Shown here: one piece after another, positions 53,101-64,000 of the stretch
Numbering within the stretch: the stretch's first letter is position 1
How the letters are laid out: each line of letters begins with the position of its first letter
Assembly: GCF_000150275.1 (NCBI RefSeq)
Contig: NW_002060943.1
Span: forward strand, 11,656,878-11,720,877
Length of the DNA: 64,000 nt
Source of the DNA: Trichoplax adhaerens
Taxonomy: Eukaryota > Placozoa > Uniplacotomia > Trichoplacea > Trichoplacidae
Reading direction: 5' to 3'
Position numbers and translations under genes: made by a program
The notes under the pieces: model-generated
Database searches by the model: none
What the model saw: the letters and a program-made list of their open reading frames with translations, nothing else
Told to the model about the DNA's origin: nothing

Positions 53101-53517
53101 ATTAATTATGACTTATAATGACTATGCAGAAAGCTGGTGGGGGTGTTTCAGCAGGTAGTCCGAAATTAAGACATAAAGTTCGATCACGACGAGCTAGGCA
53201 CAGTCCAACAGTGACGGTTCTATTAAATCCTGACGAACAACAGCAACTATTTAATTCTAATACAGAAACACAAACATCAACAGAATCGTAAGTAAATTTC
53301 ATCAATTGCAATTATTACTCATTCCTTATTTTATTCCAAATTGCTGTTAAACAAATGAGAGTTTAGTGTAACATAATGTAGATTTTCGTTCATTAAAAGC
53401 GATAACCGTGCAATGATTTTGCGTAGGAATTTCAAGCGCCTTCTTGAAAGGAGACACTCTGTGCATGCAGCAAAACCTGACGAATGCGATACAGAAGATT
53501 CTGATGATGAATTTTAA
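44138..53517 (+). CDS. NOS: PDZ-containing nitric oxide synthase (33 exons)
   Basis: Converts L-arginine to NO and citrulline using NADPH, FAD, FMN, heme, tetrahydrobiopterin and Ca/calmodulin. Exons: 44138-45013, 45182-45330, 45465-45648, 45802-45893, 46443-46587, 46680-46819, 46978-47088, 47238-47301, 47390-47491, 47639-47707, 47849-47932, 48045-48086, 48296-48363, 48557-48701, 48844-48948, 49046-49089, 49173-49259, 49344-49518, 49682-49826, 49938-50016, 50144-50328, 50488-50612, 50725-50769, 50878-51003, 51144-51316, 51393-51700, 51795-51949, 52048-52173, 52283-52348, 52485-52570, 52774-52855, 53130-53287, 53427-53517; 1543 aa. PDZ at about 5-100, low-complexity linker to about 270, zinc cysteines CGSQVC (296, 301), heme ligand about Cys393 in WRNATRC, basic calmodulin site (KRKRKRR, about 695), FMN ([16 protein letters not shown]), FAD (RYYSISSSP), NADPH ([15 protein letters not shown]). 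Unusual: a roughly 75-residue insertion after SFWQQR, and a tail of about 95 residues after the usual FGVTLRT region ending DDEF. Confidence 0.95.
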
Positions 53518-54944
53518 AATATGGTCATTATTTATTTAAATAGTTTTTCCAATCGGAAAGTAGTGTGATATTAAGGAATAATGATGGCGAAATTACATTG
53601 ACTTAATTTAACAATGGATTTAGTAATAATTTCAATATCTAATGCGCTTATTCTATCATATCGGTTTAAATTATCTTTTTGAAGTTTGTTTATTGCTCTA
53701 ATGATTTTATTATGGCTAGGAATATAAAGATATTCGTGCACATTTATCAGTTATTTTCCTTTTATTAGTTCAACTTTTATTACCAGGAACTGAAGGACTT
53801 TTTCGATTTGATCATTATAGTGATTAAAATATGTATTTGTGAATTGTATACTTTACTGATGCGATTTCCTTGTCATGATGCTATATTAAACTATATCAGC
53901 TATAAATAAAGGTCGATTGCATATGATAAAAATTCTTTGTTATTTTCATGTAATATTTATTACCCTTTACCATTTAGTCGTTAGAATCGACTTATTGGTA
54001 TCCTATATTCTATCGTATTTGTTGATACTTAACCAAAACTGTCCTGTAGGCTGTAGCCACATCTAGTACTACTACGTTGCCACAACTACCCTTGCGACAC
54101 AAGAAAATGACACAGCACTTATAATAAACTTTACTTCAATCCGCATAACTACTTCTCTAGCCTACGGTATAGTAATTGGAATTCTTGCGCAGTGCTGTAC
54201 AGACTAATTTGCTTAACATAACATACGGTATATAACTTTTACACAACTTAGCCTTAACCTGAAGCACTTTTTATTGATCGCAGTCCTACTTGCATACTCT
54301 TTTAATCGGTATATAACCTATTTACTATGCTATCAACGTATTTCAATAACAAACATGTTACTACGATTAAATTATCCAATATGGACATTCTAGGTAATAA
54401 ACAATTTCATACGTAAGTCTACTTCGATAGGTCAAACATTGTCGATACGGGCTAACTTGAGTTTGCCCGTTAGGCAGGGCAAACCTAGGTTTTCCTGTAA
54501 CATATATATTGCATGTTCATTTCGAACGGATGTCTCAACTAGTACTGTATACGAGAAGCCATTTCGATATTCTACCTATACCATAAATGGCATGGAGGTC
54601 AATGGTATAAAATGATTAAAAATAACTAGTAGACCTATACGTAGAATATTTATGCCTTCATTAGCAATATGCAAGATTCCTGTACGCAACATCGTACCCC
54701 TTTAAAATTAACTTTATGTCAGCATATGCAAGGTCGGATTACAATTCGTGCAATAGAAACTCTCCTTTGAAAATACTTCTGACGGCTACTAATAAAATAA
54801 AATAAAATTAAATTAAAAGCACTAGAGAAAAGAGAGAAGTTCAGCAAGTCCGCTAGCACCGTCTGTCTGACTCTAACTGAGTATCACTTTCTGTCCGTCG
54901 GTGTGTATGGGCAGGTAACCAGTTCACGATAATTGGTCCTTGCT
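53518..54944. other. Intergenic DNA 3' of NOS
   Basis: Contains AATAAA at 53905-53910, about 390 bp after the NOS stop codon, the best polyadenylation signal seen. No exon was recognised in the rest. Confidence 0.5.
53905..53910 (+). terminator. Candidate NOS polyadenylation signal
   Basis: AATAAA in the context TATAAATAAAGG, downstream of the NOS stop codon. Chance occurrence is possible in such AT-rich DNA. Confidence 0.4.
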
Positions 54945-54995
54945 GACATACTGTACACTGTCCAGTGTACAGTACACTATACTGGACAGTATGTC
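54945..54995. repeat. 51-bp inverted repeat upstream of ACOX3
   Basis: GACATACTGT at the left end pairs with ACAGTATGTC at the right end. Inside lies a smaller hairpin (ACACTGTCCAGTGT) and further GTACAGTAC. It belongs to the same motif family as the arrays near PARP1 and MORN3, and lies about 440 bp 5' of the ACOX3 start codon. Confidence 0.85.
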
Positions 54996-55436
54996 ATTGA
55001 TGCGATCATCCAAGTCTGAAAGACGATATAACTCTGGTATAGGAAGTTCTGGGCCAAAATAATCTCGACTTCTGTATCACTCGATTGCTGTTCAAAGATC
55101 CAAAATAATTATATAATCATCTTCATTTTTGTATTAGTTGTTTGCTGTTAAAAGGTGAGTGAATATTGTAAAAATTTAAAGATACCTTTGATAGACTGAA
55201 CGCTTACTTATGCTTATAGCGCTTGCTGATAGAAGTACGAATACTTTGCGATGATGCATCGACAGTTCAAGTCACTACTGTTATTTATACTTTATAAGTA
55301 TTGATCAATAATTCATTAATAACTAATAACTAATCCATAACAATCATGATAACTAGAAATTACCCGTTCGATTGAACGTCAAGTTGAAACTTACCAAAAA
55401 TAATAGAAAACTCAAATTTTGAAATAGTAGCCAACT

Positions 55437-58400
55437 ATGGCAGGAAAGGACAGGTTTGTGAGTTAGTCTGTAATTAGGAGATAGGATTGGAATCTGAAGG
55501 AGTTTCCTTTATTAATTAATTGTATTTTTAACTAGCTGGTAGTAGAGTACAGTACTGGTAAACTACCCGTATGAATATTAACGGTAAAATAAAATTAGAA
55601 ATTGATTTACAGAATTGGTGGTATTGTGATAATTGATTATAATTTTCTGTGCTAGCTAATTAAGCAATAAATTCAGTATGCTCGTTCAACTGCAATCATT
55701 CATTGATTAATTAGAATAGATTAGTAATAAGACTAACTCGCCAGTTGCTAGAGGAAACTAGAACACAATTGCCATGAAAGGAATGATATATCTTTCAAAG
55801 ATACGTTATAGAATTGAAAAGGATTAGCAGTTAAACGGTAGTAATAAGACTAACTCGCCAGTTACTAGATGAAACCAGAACACAATTACCATGAAAGGAA
55901 TGATAGATATATCATTCAAAGATACGTTATAGAATTAAAAAGGATTAGCGGTTAAACGGTAATAATATCCCTGAAATATGATCGGAAGATTCGTTTTGCT
56001 TTACAGCTATAACAATACCTCCACGAATCCCTTGGATCGATATAGACACCAAGCTTCATTTAATTGGCAAAAATTGCAAGAGTATTTCTTTGGCGGTAAA
56101 GATATTGTCCAATTTAGGGCAGCTGTTTCCAAAATGTTGGAAGCAGATCCAATATTTCATCGTCCTATTAAAGAGTTGAGTCGAGATGAAGAGCAACGTA
56201 GAGCTATGATTCAATGCATGAGATTTAGTGAATATAACTTCTTGTCCGAGGAAGAAACGGAGAGCAACATTTGTAAAAGAAGAGTATTAACTGAACTCTT
56301 AAACATGGTGAATCGCAATGCAGCTGCAAAGCGATATCTGCATGAAACGGTAACTAACCTATCTAGTACAATTCAATTCAGTAATACTAGTGCAAACTCC
56401 CGTCGCTTTGCTGACGGTTTACGATAATGTGCTCATTTAACAGATAGTATTACCATTTGATAGACCTGTCAGAGGTTCAGTAACTTTTTACCGTTATCCG
56501 TGTACTGTATGCTGTACAAAAGTACAGTACTGTTAATTCTAAATATGTCTGCATGCATTGAAAGTTAGTTTGTTGTTGTTGCATGATAGTGCAATTATGG
56601 TGTTAGAAATATTCTGTCTTATTAACTATTATCTTGATTACTATTATCGTTTATAAAATGCCTATTGGTATGCATTAGCTATTCTCAAAGGGCGTTACTT
56701 TGCTGGGTACGAGGAGACATGTCCATTATGTTAAGCAATGTCTGCAATATCAGGTAGGAAATCGCTCAACTATTTCACAGTGCTCAATATATGGTGCTTT
56801 CGTTCTATTGTAACTTTAGCCAATAAAACTAGATAGTTACAATTGAATTTTGCGATATTGATACAATATAAATGTAGTTAAGCGTATCATAAACTAGTAA
56901 TTTGATTTTGTTTATTGATGTAAGAAGATTAATCACAGTCATACACGAAAAGATGCTTTGAAATTTGATGACATCACAAGCTGTTTAGTAGCGTTTTGTT
57001 TGCTTTTTTTAGTTATATGGGTGTTTTGCGCTGACCGAGTTAAGTCATGGTAGTAATGTACGAAGTATGAGGACAACTGCAACATTTGATCCTAATACTC
57101 AGGTATGTTGCTATACGAGCGTACCTATGGAAAATGTTATCAATATCGGCAGATGTGACAACCATTGCGAAAAGTGTAACTTCTTGTATCATATGTTTTC
57201 GATATTACATTCGTTTACGTAAAAAAGACCTGGATAGGTTTTATTCGGTATTTGTACGTGCATGTTTTTTGAAATGTGTAAACTTCTTCCTATGTACTCT
57301 GATTTATTAAATGCAAGTATTAGTATAGGATAACAGGTCATACGTCAATATCAAATACTACTTTATGAATTAGGAATTTGTGCTCAATACTCCCAATTTC
57401 GAAGCTACAAAGTGGTGGATTGGTAATTTAGGAAAAACTGCTACCCATGCACTTCTTTTCGCTCAACTGTATACTGCTGATGGAAGATGTCATGGTCTTC
57501 ATTCTTTTGTTGTCCCTATCCGTGATCCCGTATCTTTAATTCCTTACCCTGGCGTAATAGTTGGAGATATTGGCAAAAAAATTGGTCAAAATGGTATTGA
57601 TAGCGGGTAACATATTTTATGTCTAAATTTTGATGTTAATAGGTATTTTTATATTTGACAATGACCTAGTTACGTATTTCCAGTCCATACGGTGTACTAT
57701 TTTATTGAAAGTAACCCTTCAATGTTTTAGGTTTGTTGCATTCAACGAATTCAGAATTCCTCGGGAAAATCTTTTGAATCGGTATCGAATATTTTCTTTA
57801 ATACTTATAAGACTTAAGGGCAAGAATAGATAATACAATTTAAGGTCTATATCGCTAGGACTGGTGATGTTACGTCTCAGGGAAAATACGTAAGCTCTTG
57901 CAAAGTAAGTACAGAGCTTCTCTGCATATTAGACTACAATTTCTGACACGATGTTATCTCTTTCAGTTTACGTTATTGCCTAGTTTGATATAGTTCAATT
58001 TAAACAATTTTAGGATCCAAATCAGAGACTTGCAATAACCCTTCCGATATTATCGATTGGCAGAATTCTTATAACGGATGCGGCAGTTATAAATATGAAG
58101 GCTGCTATTATACCCGCTATTAGGTTCTACATAGCCTGAAATAAACTATATTTCTTTGATACCTGAATCTGTATTCATTAATGTCGGTATATGAGATTTT
58201 TTAATTGTTTATTTAACAGGTACTCAGCTGCTCGGCGTCAGTTTGGACCGAAGTCTTCTGGAGAGGTTGCAATAATTGAATACCAACTGCAGGTACCGCA
58301 GCTACTGTATTTTATTTTAATTTTATGCAGGATTAGATAACTCAGGTAACTGAAAATATCGACAACTTTATTCCACTCTCTTTCAGCAATGGAGACTCTT

Positions 58401-60290
58401 CCCGTACCTTGCTGCAATTTATGCTTTAAATGCTTTCATGGTCAGTTTCTTTGAGGATTATGCCTACATGGAAAAATTAGCAGCCACCGAATCTCAATAT
58501 GATTTACAAGCACAATTAAATCAAGAAATACATGTTCTATCTGCAGCTAGTAAACCATTAAGTACGTGGCTTGCTCGAGACGCAATACAAGAGTGTAGAG
58601 AAGCTTGTGGTGGACATGGCTTTCACGAGGGTACTATGTTATATATGCTGTAATTTCTACTAATTTACAATGTCTACATAGATTTGACTATTTTATTATC
58701 CTCTGAATTTTAAGCTTTATAATAAACGCATTATTTTTTAGCCGCTCGATTTGGAGACTTACGTAATGACAATGATCCAAGCTGCACCTATGAAGGAGAT
58801 AACAATATCTTGTTACAACAAACCAGCAATTACTTACTGACTCTACTTTTCCTAAAATCTACTAGAGGTTTTATTTACTATTCGTCAGCGTTTATACTGA
58901 AATTAATAGCCTGCAGATTTGGTACAGTGATGTCGAATTACGTCATATTCTACTATTCTATTTGATAGGCATCGAGATACGATCACCATTAGGTAGCGTA
59001 AATTTTTTAAATAATGCTGAGCCTATTCTACGCAAAAAATTTAAGCCCAGAACAGTTGCTGATTGTAGAGATATGAAAGGTATTTTAATTTAACTAATTT
59101 TGTAGTACTATTATGTTAAATTCTTTAGAGGTGTTAAACAACTGTGAAAATTGATAGTAAGACATTCAATACTTTCAGTAATACTCCGAACTTATCAATG
59201 GTTGGTGGCATATTTGGCTAAAAGAAGCGTCGAAAGAGTACAGAGTAGCCTAGGAGTAAATAAGGTACCATCTTTCGGTCATAAAGAGCACTCTTTTCTA
59301 GTGTCAAACCTTAAAGAGATGTGGTAAACGTTTAATTTATATTTCTGCAGGATATGTTTTCGGCCAGGAATGGTAATCAGGTATTTCATTGCCGTCCATT
59401 GGCATTAGCATTTATAGAGGTAATCCGTTGTGTAGATACACACTTTATCATCGTTACTATATTTATACCGATGCTCTATAGCATAAATAATTAATTAATC
59501 ATAATGAATATTCATTAACTGTAAATATAAAATAATTTTTCGTAACAGAATCGGGTTTTGGAAAAATTTTATGAACATATTAATAACGCACCTGATAATG
59601 GCAATATTAAATCAGTATTAGTAAGGCTTTTTTTACTGTATGGATGGTGGAGCTTAGATAAACACCTAGCCCTGCTTCTTCAAGGTATGTGTTAATCGTA
59701 GATTGAAAGGCATTTTAGTCGACTTGTGTCATTTTTATCGATGGAGTTAATGTTGTAATCTTAGGCTTGTTTAACTATTGAATTCAGGTTCTTATATCAC
59801 CAATGATGAGTGTGTAGACTTGATCCACGATACTATTGTACGCCTTTGTGATGAGGTATGCAAAAGTTAACGTAATTCGAAAGCCAATAATTGTATGATG
59901 TTTTAAATTTGATGCAAAGGTCTAAGATCAGAAGTTTTTTGAGGCAACTTGCTTTCATTCAACGAAACATTGCTATAAAAATTATTTACGATTTTGTCAT
60001 ACTATTATCTAGCTAAAACGTGATGCCGTACGTTTGGTAGACATAATAGCGCCGTCTGACTTCTTACTGGATTCAGTAATTGGAAGTTACAACGGCCAGG
60101 TAAATTTGATTTATATTGTAAAACAAAGCAATACTTGCTCATTTTAAATCACTCATGCTTAATTTCTTAGATATACAAGGATATATATCAGCGGACAATG
60201 ACTACGCCAGGCTCGTTATCAAGGCCGGATTGGTATGACGTTTTTTTAAATAAGCCGAAGATTCGATCAAAACCGTTAGCGAAACTGTAA
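55437..60290 (+). CDS. ACOX3: Peroxisomal acyl-CoA oxidase 3 (18 exons)
   Basis: FAD enzyme oxidising acyl-CoA to trans-2-enoyl-CoA with release of H2O2. By family it acts on branched-chain (pristanoyl-type) acyl-CoAs in peroxisomes. Exons: 55437-55453, 56007-56349, 56691-56753, 57013-57102, 57374-57606, 57731-57781, 57859-57904, 58014-58123, 58220-58292, 58387-58630, 58742-58867, 58969-59079, 59179-59264, 59351-59419, 59549-59684, 59788-59855, 60013-60099, 60171-60290; 690 aa, frame closed. Motifs: LDRYR near the N-terminus, [49 protein letters not shown], catalytic base about Glu441 in CTYEGDN, then [13 protein letters not shown], typical of the ACOX3 branch. It ends in AKL, a canonical PTS1 signal. 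The short first exon (MAGKD) is the least certain; the alternative start at 55978 would lie in intron 1. Confidence 0.93.
55723..55963. repeat. Two tandem copies of a 117-bp unit in ACOX3 intron 1
   Basis: Units begin at about 55723 and 55840 with AGTAATAAGACTAACTCGCC. They share GAACACAATTNCCATGAAAG and AAAGATACGTTATAGAATT, ending in TTAAACGGTA. Only a few substitutions and a short indel separate them, so the duplication is recent. Confidence 0.9.
56393..56429. repeat. 37-nt element identical to 1839-1875
   Basis: Located in ACOX3 intron 2 just after exon 56007-56349. All 37 bases, from CAAACTCCCGTCG to TTACGATAATG, match the copy embedded in the palindromic array upstream of PARP1. The flanks differ except for TACTAG shortly before both copies. 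Confidence 0.9.
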
Positions 60291-62160
60291 CACAATCTTA
60301 TGTACATATAACTTAATTTTGCACTTATTATTACAATGAATGGCATTGTTCTTAATAAAAGGATGAACGCAAGTACAGCAATAAGATTTTGAAATGGTAA
60401 AGTGTTTATTTCAGTAATATCCCATGCTTAAACTTTGTTATGAAGCTTTGCGCACAGAAAATATGGTTGTAACTATCATCATTTCTTAAATTTTTGATTT
60501 CTTGCATACCTATTAGAAATAAAAATTATAAACAGTTACGGCATTTACCTTCACCATACGGTTGTAGCTAATAAATTTATTGAATAAGGCTACATCAACG
60601 TTTGTGCGTACAGAGATTCAGATAATATATTTGATAAGTCACCCACAAATGTCAGACAATGTAGGTAATAGTGATCATCATGATTGCAGTTATGACATGC
60701 ATGCTACGTTGAACAATATCGCTCAAGTAACTCCGTGTGGACACAAATTTCGTTGATGTTCAAAGGGATATTTCTCTACTGAATCAGCTGTACAGTATAC
60801 GAATTTCTTTTAAACAATCACCCTCACAAAAATCTCGGTATTGTGCATACGTACATGTGTTGTTTTTCGTATCGGCACATGAAGTAGTCACGAATAAGCA
60901 ATTATTAAAATTTTGCTTCTGTCCAAATCTTAGTCAAAACCTGCATCACATCATTTGGCTAAGCGTTCCATCTTGAAAATCTATGGAAAAGTATGTTAAC
61001 GAAACAGGGAGTATTTAAGCAGTGGTTATGTTGTCAACAGCTTAACCATTATAAGTCATTATTTAAAAACTATCTCAGAGAATTGTAGTCATTGTATTCC
61101 ACATGGATGATTCAAATACATATTTTGATCTCATCATACACGTATGATATTTATTTATTTTCTACTTTATACAGTATACGTATCATAGCTGTACGAGCTA
61201 TATAATTACAGGAATAAAACTTTAAGAATAACTTTTTATCTTACCTTATGATTCATTTCTTTCAAGCGATATTCTTTATTATAAATGGAAAGGGATACTT
61301 GATAGCTGCGTCATAGCTTCTGTAGTATACGTTCATGTTACAAATACACGAAGATTATAATATCAGTGTTAATGCAGTAAATTACATCACCAAAGATAAA
61401 CTGAAACTTATTAACATTAGACATGTATGATTAATTAGGGCTATTCTAGGGCTGTCATTTAAATAAGTATTTCAAGATAGATCAGAACTTCAGCTATTAT
61501 CACGGTTGAATCAGAAACACGGACCATGAAGTTACAATTTCATCACATACTATCTTGTACCCAATTTCGCTATTACACTTATTAGTTTCATTGCTTACAA
61601 TGGAGACGATACCTATTTAATTGTGGAAGTGAGCTGTCGCGAATCTTTATGTGGAACGATTCCAGCGTCAGTATTCCTGCCATGCTTCCACGAAAATAGT
61701 TTTCAACAGCATTCTTTCAGCTTTTTAAGCTCTTTTCAATCAAAGTTATGTAGATATTTAAGATAGAAAGATCATATAAATAAGTAAGTACAATTTACAT
61801 CAAACTAAAAGTAAAACGGCTCTTTCAACATACCAAATTTAAGCTGCAGCACTTGTCAAGAATAATGATGTCCCAGTCATTCCGACATTTGCAATTCATC
61901 CTCTCGATTCTCCTTGTCGATGACTATCACAATACTGTACTATGTATAAACTAGCTTATTACTTCAACAGATCCAAATGTCGAACATGTCAAGTAATTGT
62001 CTGTCTATTTACGGAATTAGTAAATTAAAATCGCGCAGTTTTATTCTCGGATAGGCATAAGATCTAACGTAAAATTCAACTTTGTAGCGGAGTGTTCGAG
62101 GCCTTGCAAGGAAATCTCAACCAACACGTGCAGCTAGGACTGTTGCTTCTTCTTTTCTGC
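60291..62160. other. Intergenic DNA between ACOX3 and the 62-kb repeat
   Basis: Includes the likely ACOX3 polyadenylation signal AATAAA at 60354-60359, 64 bp after the stop. No exon was recognised; the 79-codon frame at 60737-60976 lacks support. Confidence 0.55.
60354..60359 (+). terminator. Candidate ACOX3 polyadenylation signal
   Basis: AATAAA 64 bp downstream of the ACOX3 stop codon, a typical spacing for a compact genome. Confidence 0.55.
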
Positions 62161-62164
62161 ACGT

Positions 62165-62800
62165 ACAGTACTCAGGGTGTCTCATAAAAGTACAGTACAG
62201 TACGGTAGGATTGTATGGAGCACTATAATAGCGGAGACCTTCCAAATAGTGTGGAAAGGACGGACGCGAGGACTGCCAAGGATTTTACGGTACTGTACTG
62301 TACTGTATCATACTATACTTACAGCCTACAGTACTGTATACGGTACTCAGCGTGTCTCATAAAAGTACAGTAGGATTGTATGGTGGAGCACTGTAATAAC
62401 GGAGACCTTCCAAATAGTGAGGAAAGGACGGACGCGAGGACGGTCAAGGATTTTACTGTACTGTACTGTACAGTACAGTATAGGGTATCTCATAAAATGT
62501 ACAGTATACAGTACAGTACAGTACAGTAGGATTGTATGGGAGCACTGTAATAACGGAGACCTTCCAAATAGTGACGAAGGACGGACGCGAGGGCGACCAA
62601 GGATTTTACTGTATCATACTGTACGAAGGTCTGTCTGTACGATTGTCACCGGGAAGTACAGTATTTAGTACAGTAGTCTACAGTACTGTACTGTACTGTA
62701 TCTCTAGTCAAAACCTTATCACGTTAACTTGACAAAGTACTGTACGTGCAGTACTGTGCGGTAAGTCAGTCCTAGCGGTAACGAGTGTACACTGTACAGC
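62165..62800. repeat. Three-copy tandem repeat combined with TACTGTACAGTA palindromes
   Basis: Three cores of about 80-85 bp begin at about 62205, 62372 and 62529 (GATTGTATGG...GAGCACT). Each continues with CGGAGACCTTCCAAATAGTG, GGACGGACGCGAGG and CAAGGATTTTAC. Each is preceded by a TCTCATAAAA-CAGTACAG segment and flanked by runs of the palindrome. Period is about 157-168 bp. The cores are richer in G and C than the window. The reading frames here are artefacts of repetition. The array lies 340-980 bp upstream of the MORN3 start codon. Confidence 0.9.
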
Positions 62801-63140
62801 ACAGTAATACTCTCTATACTGAATGTGGTGCTAGTACTAGGAGCCGTAACTTGTAGTCTTGTACGCTCTACAGTCTATGCTATTTGCTCCTTTGTTGCTA
62901 TAGAAACGACCAAATTGATGCAATACTAATTCTGTATAGCTAATAGAGCGTTGTGTTGAAGACTTCTTATTATAACCAATCAATAATAAAGAGTAAGAAC
63001 TAGCAAACTAGTTAATATCACTATCATTTATACCCATAACAGTCCTAGGCTATTGTACATTAATACACTTACTGTACTTCATCATAATACCACGAAGATT
63101 ATCAAAAGTGAATCGACTACCAATAAAGTTTATAGACAAG
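62801..63140. other. 5' flank of MORN3
   Basis: Non-coding. Contains CTGTACAGCACAGTA at its left edge. No TATA box could be assigned with confidence. Confidence 0.5.
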
Positions 63141-63906
63141 ATGCCGATTGAAAAACAACCAAAGATTCGCGAACCGATGTGGCACGAATGGGATGATAAG
63201 GCTCAAAAGAAAGGAATACATCATACAGTTTACACCGTGAATGGAGATCATTACACCGGAGATTGGAGCAATAATAAAAAAAATGGTTAGAAATGATCTC
63301 ATATTCCTGCAACATGAATTACAAATTGTCATCGTACATCTTATACCGTAGTCTCATAATAGTATGGGAACTTTTAAATGAAATATGCGTAAAGATGTGC
63401 TACAAATCCAACAAATTAGAACTAGTATCAAAATGATCTACAACTTTCACGAAAATAAGTACACGAAAAGTACTGAAATTATTCGTATATTTAATTCAGT
63501 AGACACGTTCATTACTGTAATATACTATCATTGGTTATTGCCATACTTGAACGCTAAATTTTATGGGTTTATATAATACAGAAGCCAAATCAATACTTTA
63601 GTAAATCATATTAAAAAAGTTTTCACTTAATCTAATTGCTTTTTATCTAATAATATACTTTATTAAATATAAAACTATCGTATTCTTTCCGCGTTACGAT
63701 CACTGAAGGAATTTCAGAGAAAAATATTGATACCTAAAAAAATGACTTTATTAGGCAAAGGTACACAATTCTGGAAAAAGTCAGGTACTATCTATGATGG
63801 AGATTGGAAAGACAACAAACGTCATGGTTTTGGCACCCTTAGTGTTCCAGTTAAAAATGGCTATCGTAAGGTATATTCTGGCGGTTGGAAAAACGGCATG
63901 CGACAC
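63141..63906 (+). CDS. MORN3: MORN repeat-containing protein 3 (5' part; gene continues past the window)
   Basis: Exons 63141-63285 and 63755-63906, joined by a 469-bp intron with the junction inside a Gly codon. The N-terminus MPIEK...WHEWDDKAQKKG, followed by VYTVNGDHYTGDW, matches the MORN3 family layout (MP, then W-x2-WD-x-KAQ, then VYAVNGDYY). Two MORN repeats follow: NGDHYTGDWSNNKKNG, and SGTIYDGDWKDNKRHGFGT; a third, YSGGWKNGMRH, ends at the GTAAGT donor. The upstream in-frame Met at 63108 is possible, but the family start favours 63141. MORN repeats bind lipids or partner proteins; in animals MORN3 is linked to cilia and germ cells. The remaining repeats lie to the right of this window. 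Confidence 0.9.
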
Positions 63907-64000
63907 GTAAGTTAGTTTGATGTCTTGCGTCTAACCTTAGCAAGTGAATTGTTAGATATATTACATTTCCGTACTAATCTACGTCACTGATAACATTTTA

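Noticed and set aside
56350-56427. Continuation of the ACOX3 open frame after exon 56007-56349 to a stop
   Set aside because: A GTAACT donor at 56350 joins in phase to the LGTRRH exon at 56691, which matches the family; the read-through sequence does not.
62177-62732. Three overlapping plus-strand open frames containing repeated KGRTRG phrases
   Set aside because: They are produced by the three-copy tandem repeat; the frame changes between copies and no start or splice context supports a gene.
1-64000. tRNA and rRNA genes
   Set aside because: No tRNA-like A and B box pair or rRNA segment was noticed by eye; a tRNAscan-SE run would be decisive.

Overview
This is an animal nuclear genome window. 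It is AT-rich, and all five well-supported genes are split into many exons joined by short GT-AG introns. Gene content (a PARP1 with zinc fingers, a PDZ-containing nitric oxide synthase, a peroxisomal acyl-CoA oxidase 3, Spondin_N proteins and a MORN3 homologue), the compact introns and the base composition suggest an early-branching metazoan, most likely a placozoan (Trichoplax/Hoilungia type). That assignment is inference and was not checked against any database. The exon models were built by hand from conserved protein motifs, splice sites and phase. Four models (both PARPs, NOS, ACOX3) sum exactly to a whole number of codons, as do both Spondin genes.

Layout: 1-2.4 kb holds a decayed Spondin fragment, an array of the palindrome TACTGTACAGTA, and a TATA box. 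2.4-10.8 kb (+) is a full PARP1 gene with 29 exons. 13.2-19.7 kb (-) is a convergent PARP1 paralogue with 24 exons. It keeps most of the exon boundaries of the neighbour but has lost zinc finger 2, the BRCT domain and the catalytic His and Glu, so it is a candidate pseudoenzyme. 20-24 kb is repeat-rich, with a 4 x 124 bp tandem repeat and an older degenerate array. 24.2-25.8 kb (-) is a single-Spondin_N secreted or GPI-anchored protein. 29.7-33.1 kb (-) is a double-Spondin_N protein whose Thr/Pro-rich stalk is encoded by a tandem array of 9-18 nt microexons, ending in a GPI-type tail exon. 33-44 kb is gene-poor, with a few weak coding fragments and palindromes. 44.1-53.5 kb (+) is a 33-exon PDZ-NOS. 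55.4-60.3 kb (+) is ACOX3 ending in the peroxisomal signal AKL. 62.2-62.8 kb is a tandem repeat built on the same palindrome, followed from 63.1 kb by the start of MORN3, which runs off the window.

The genes do not form a pathway. The relationships visible in the sequence are evolutionary: an inverted PARP1 duplication, a local Spondin_N family with a dead relic 23 kb away, microexon cassette duplication, and a palindromic repeat that recurs upstream of several gene starts.
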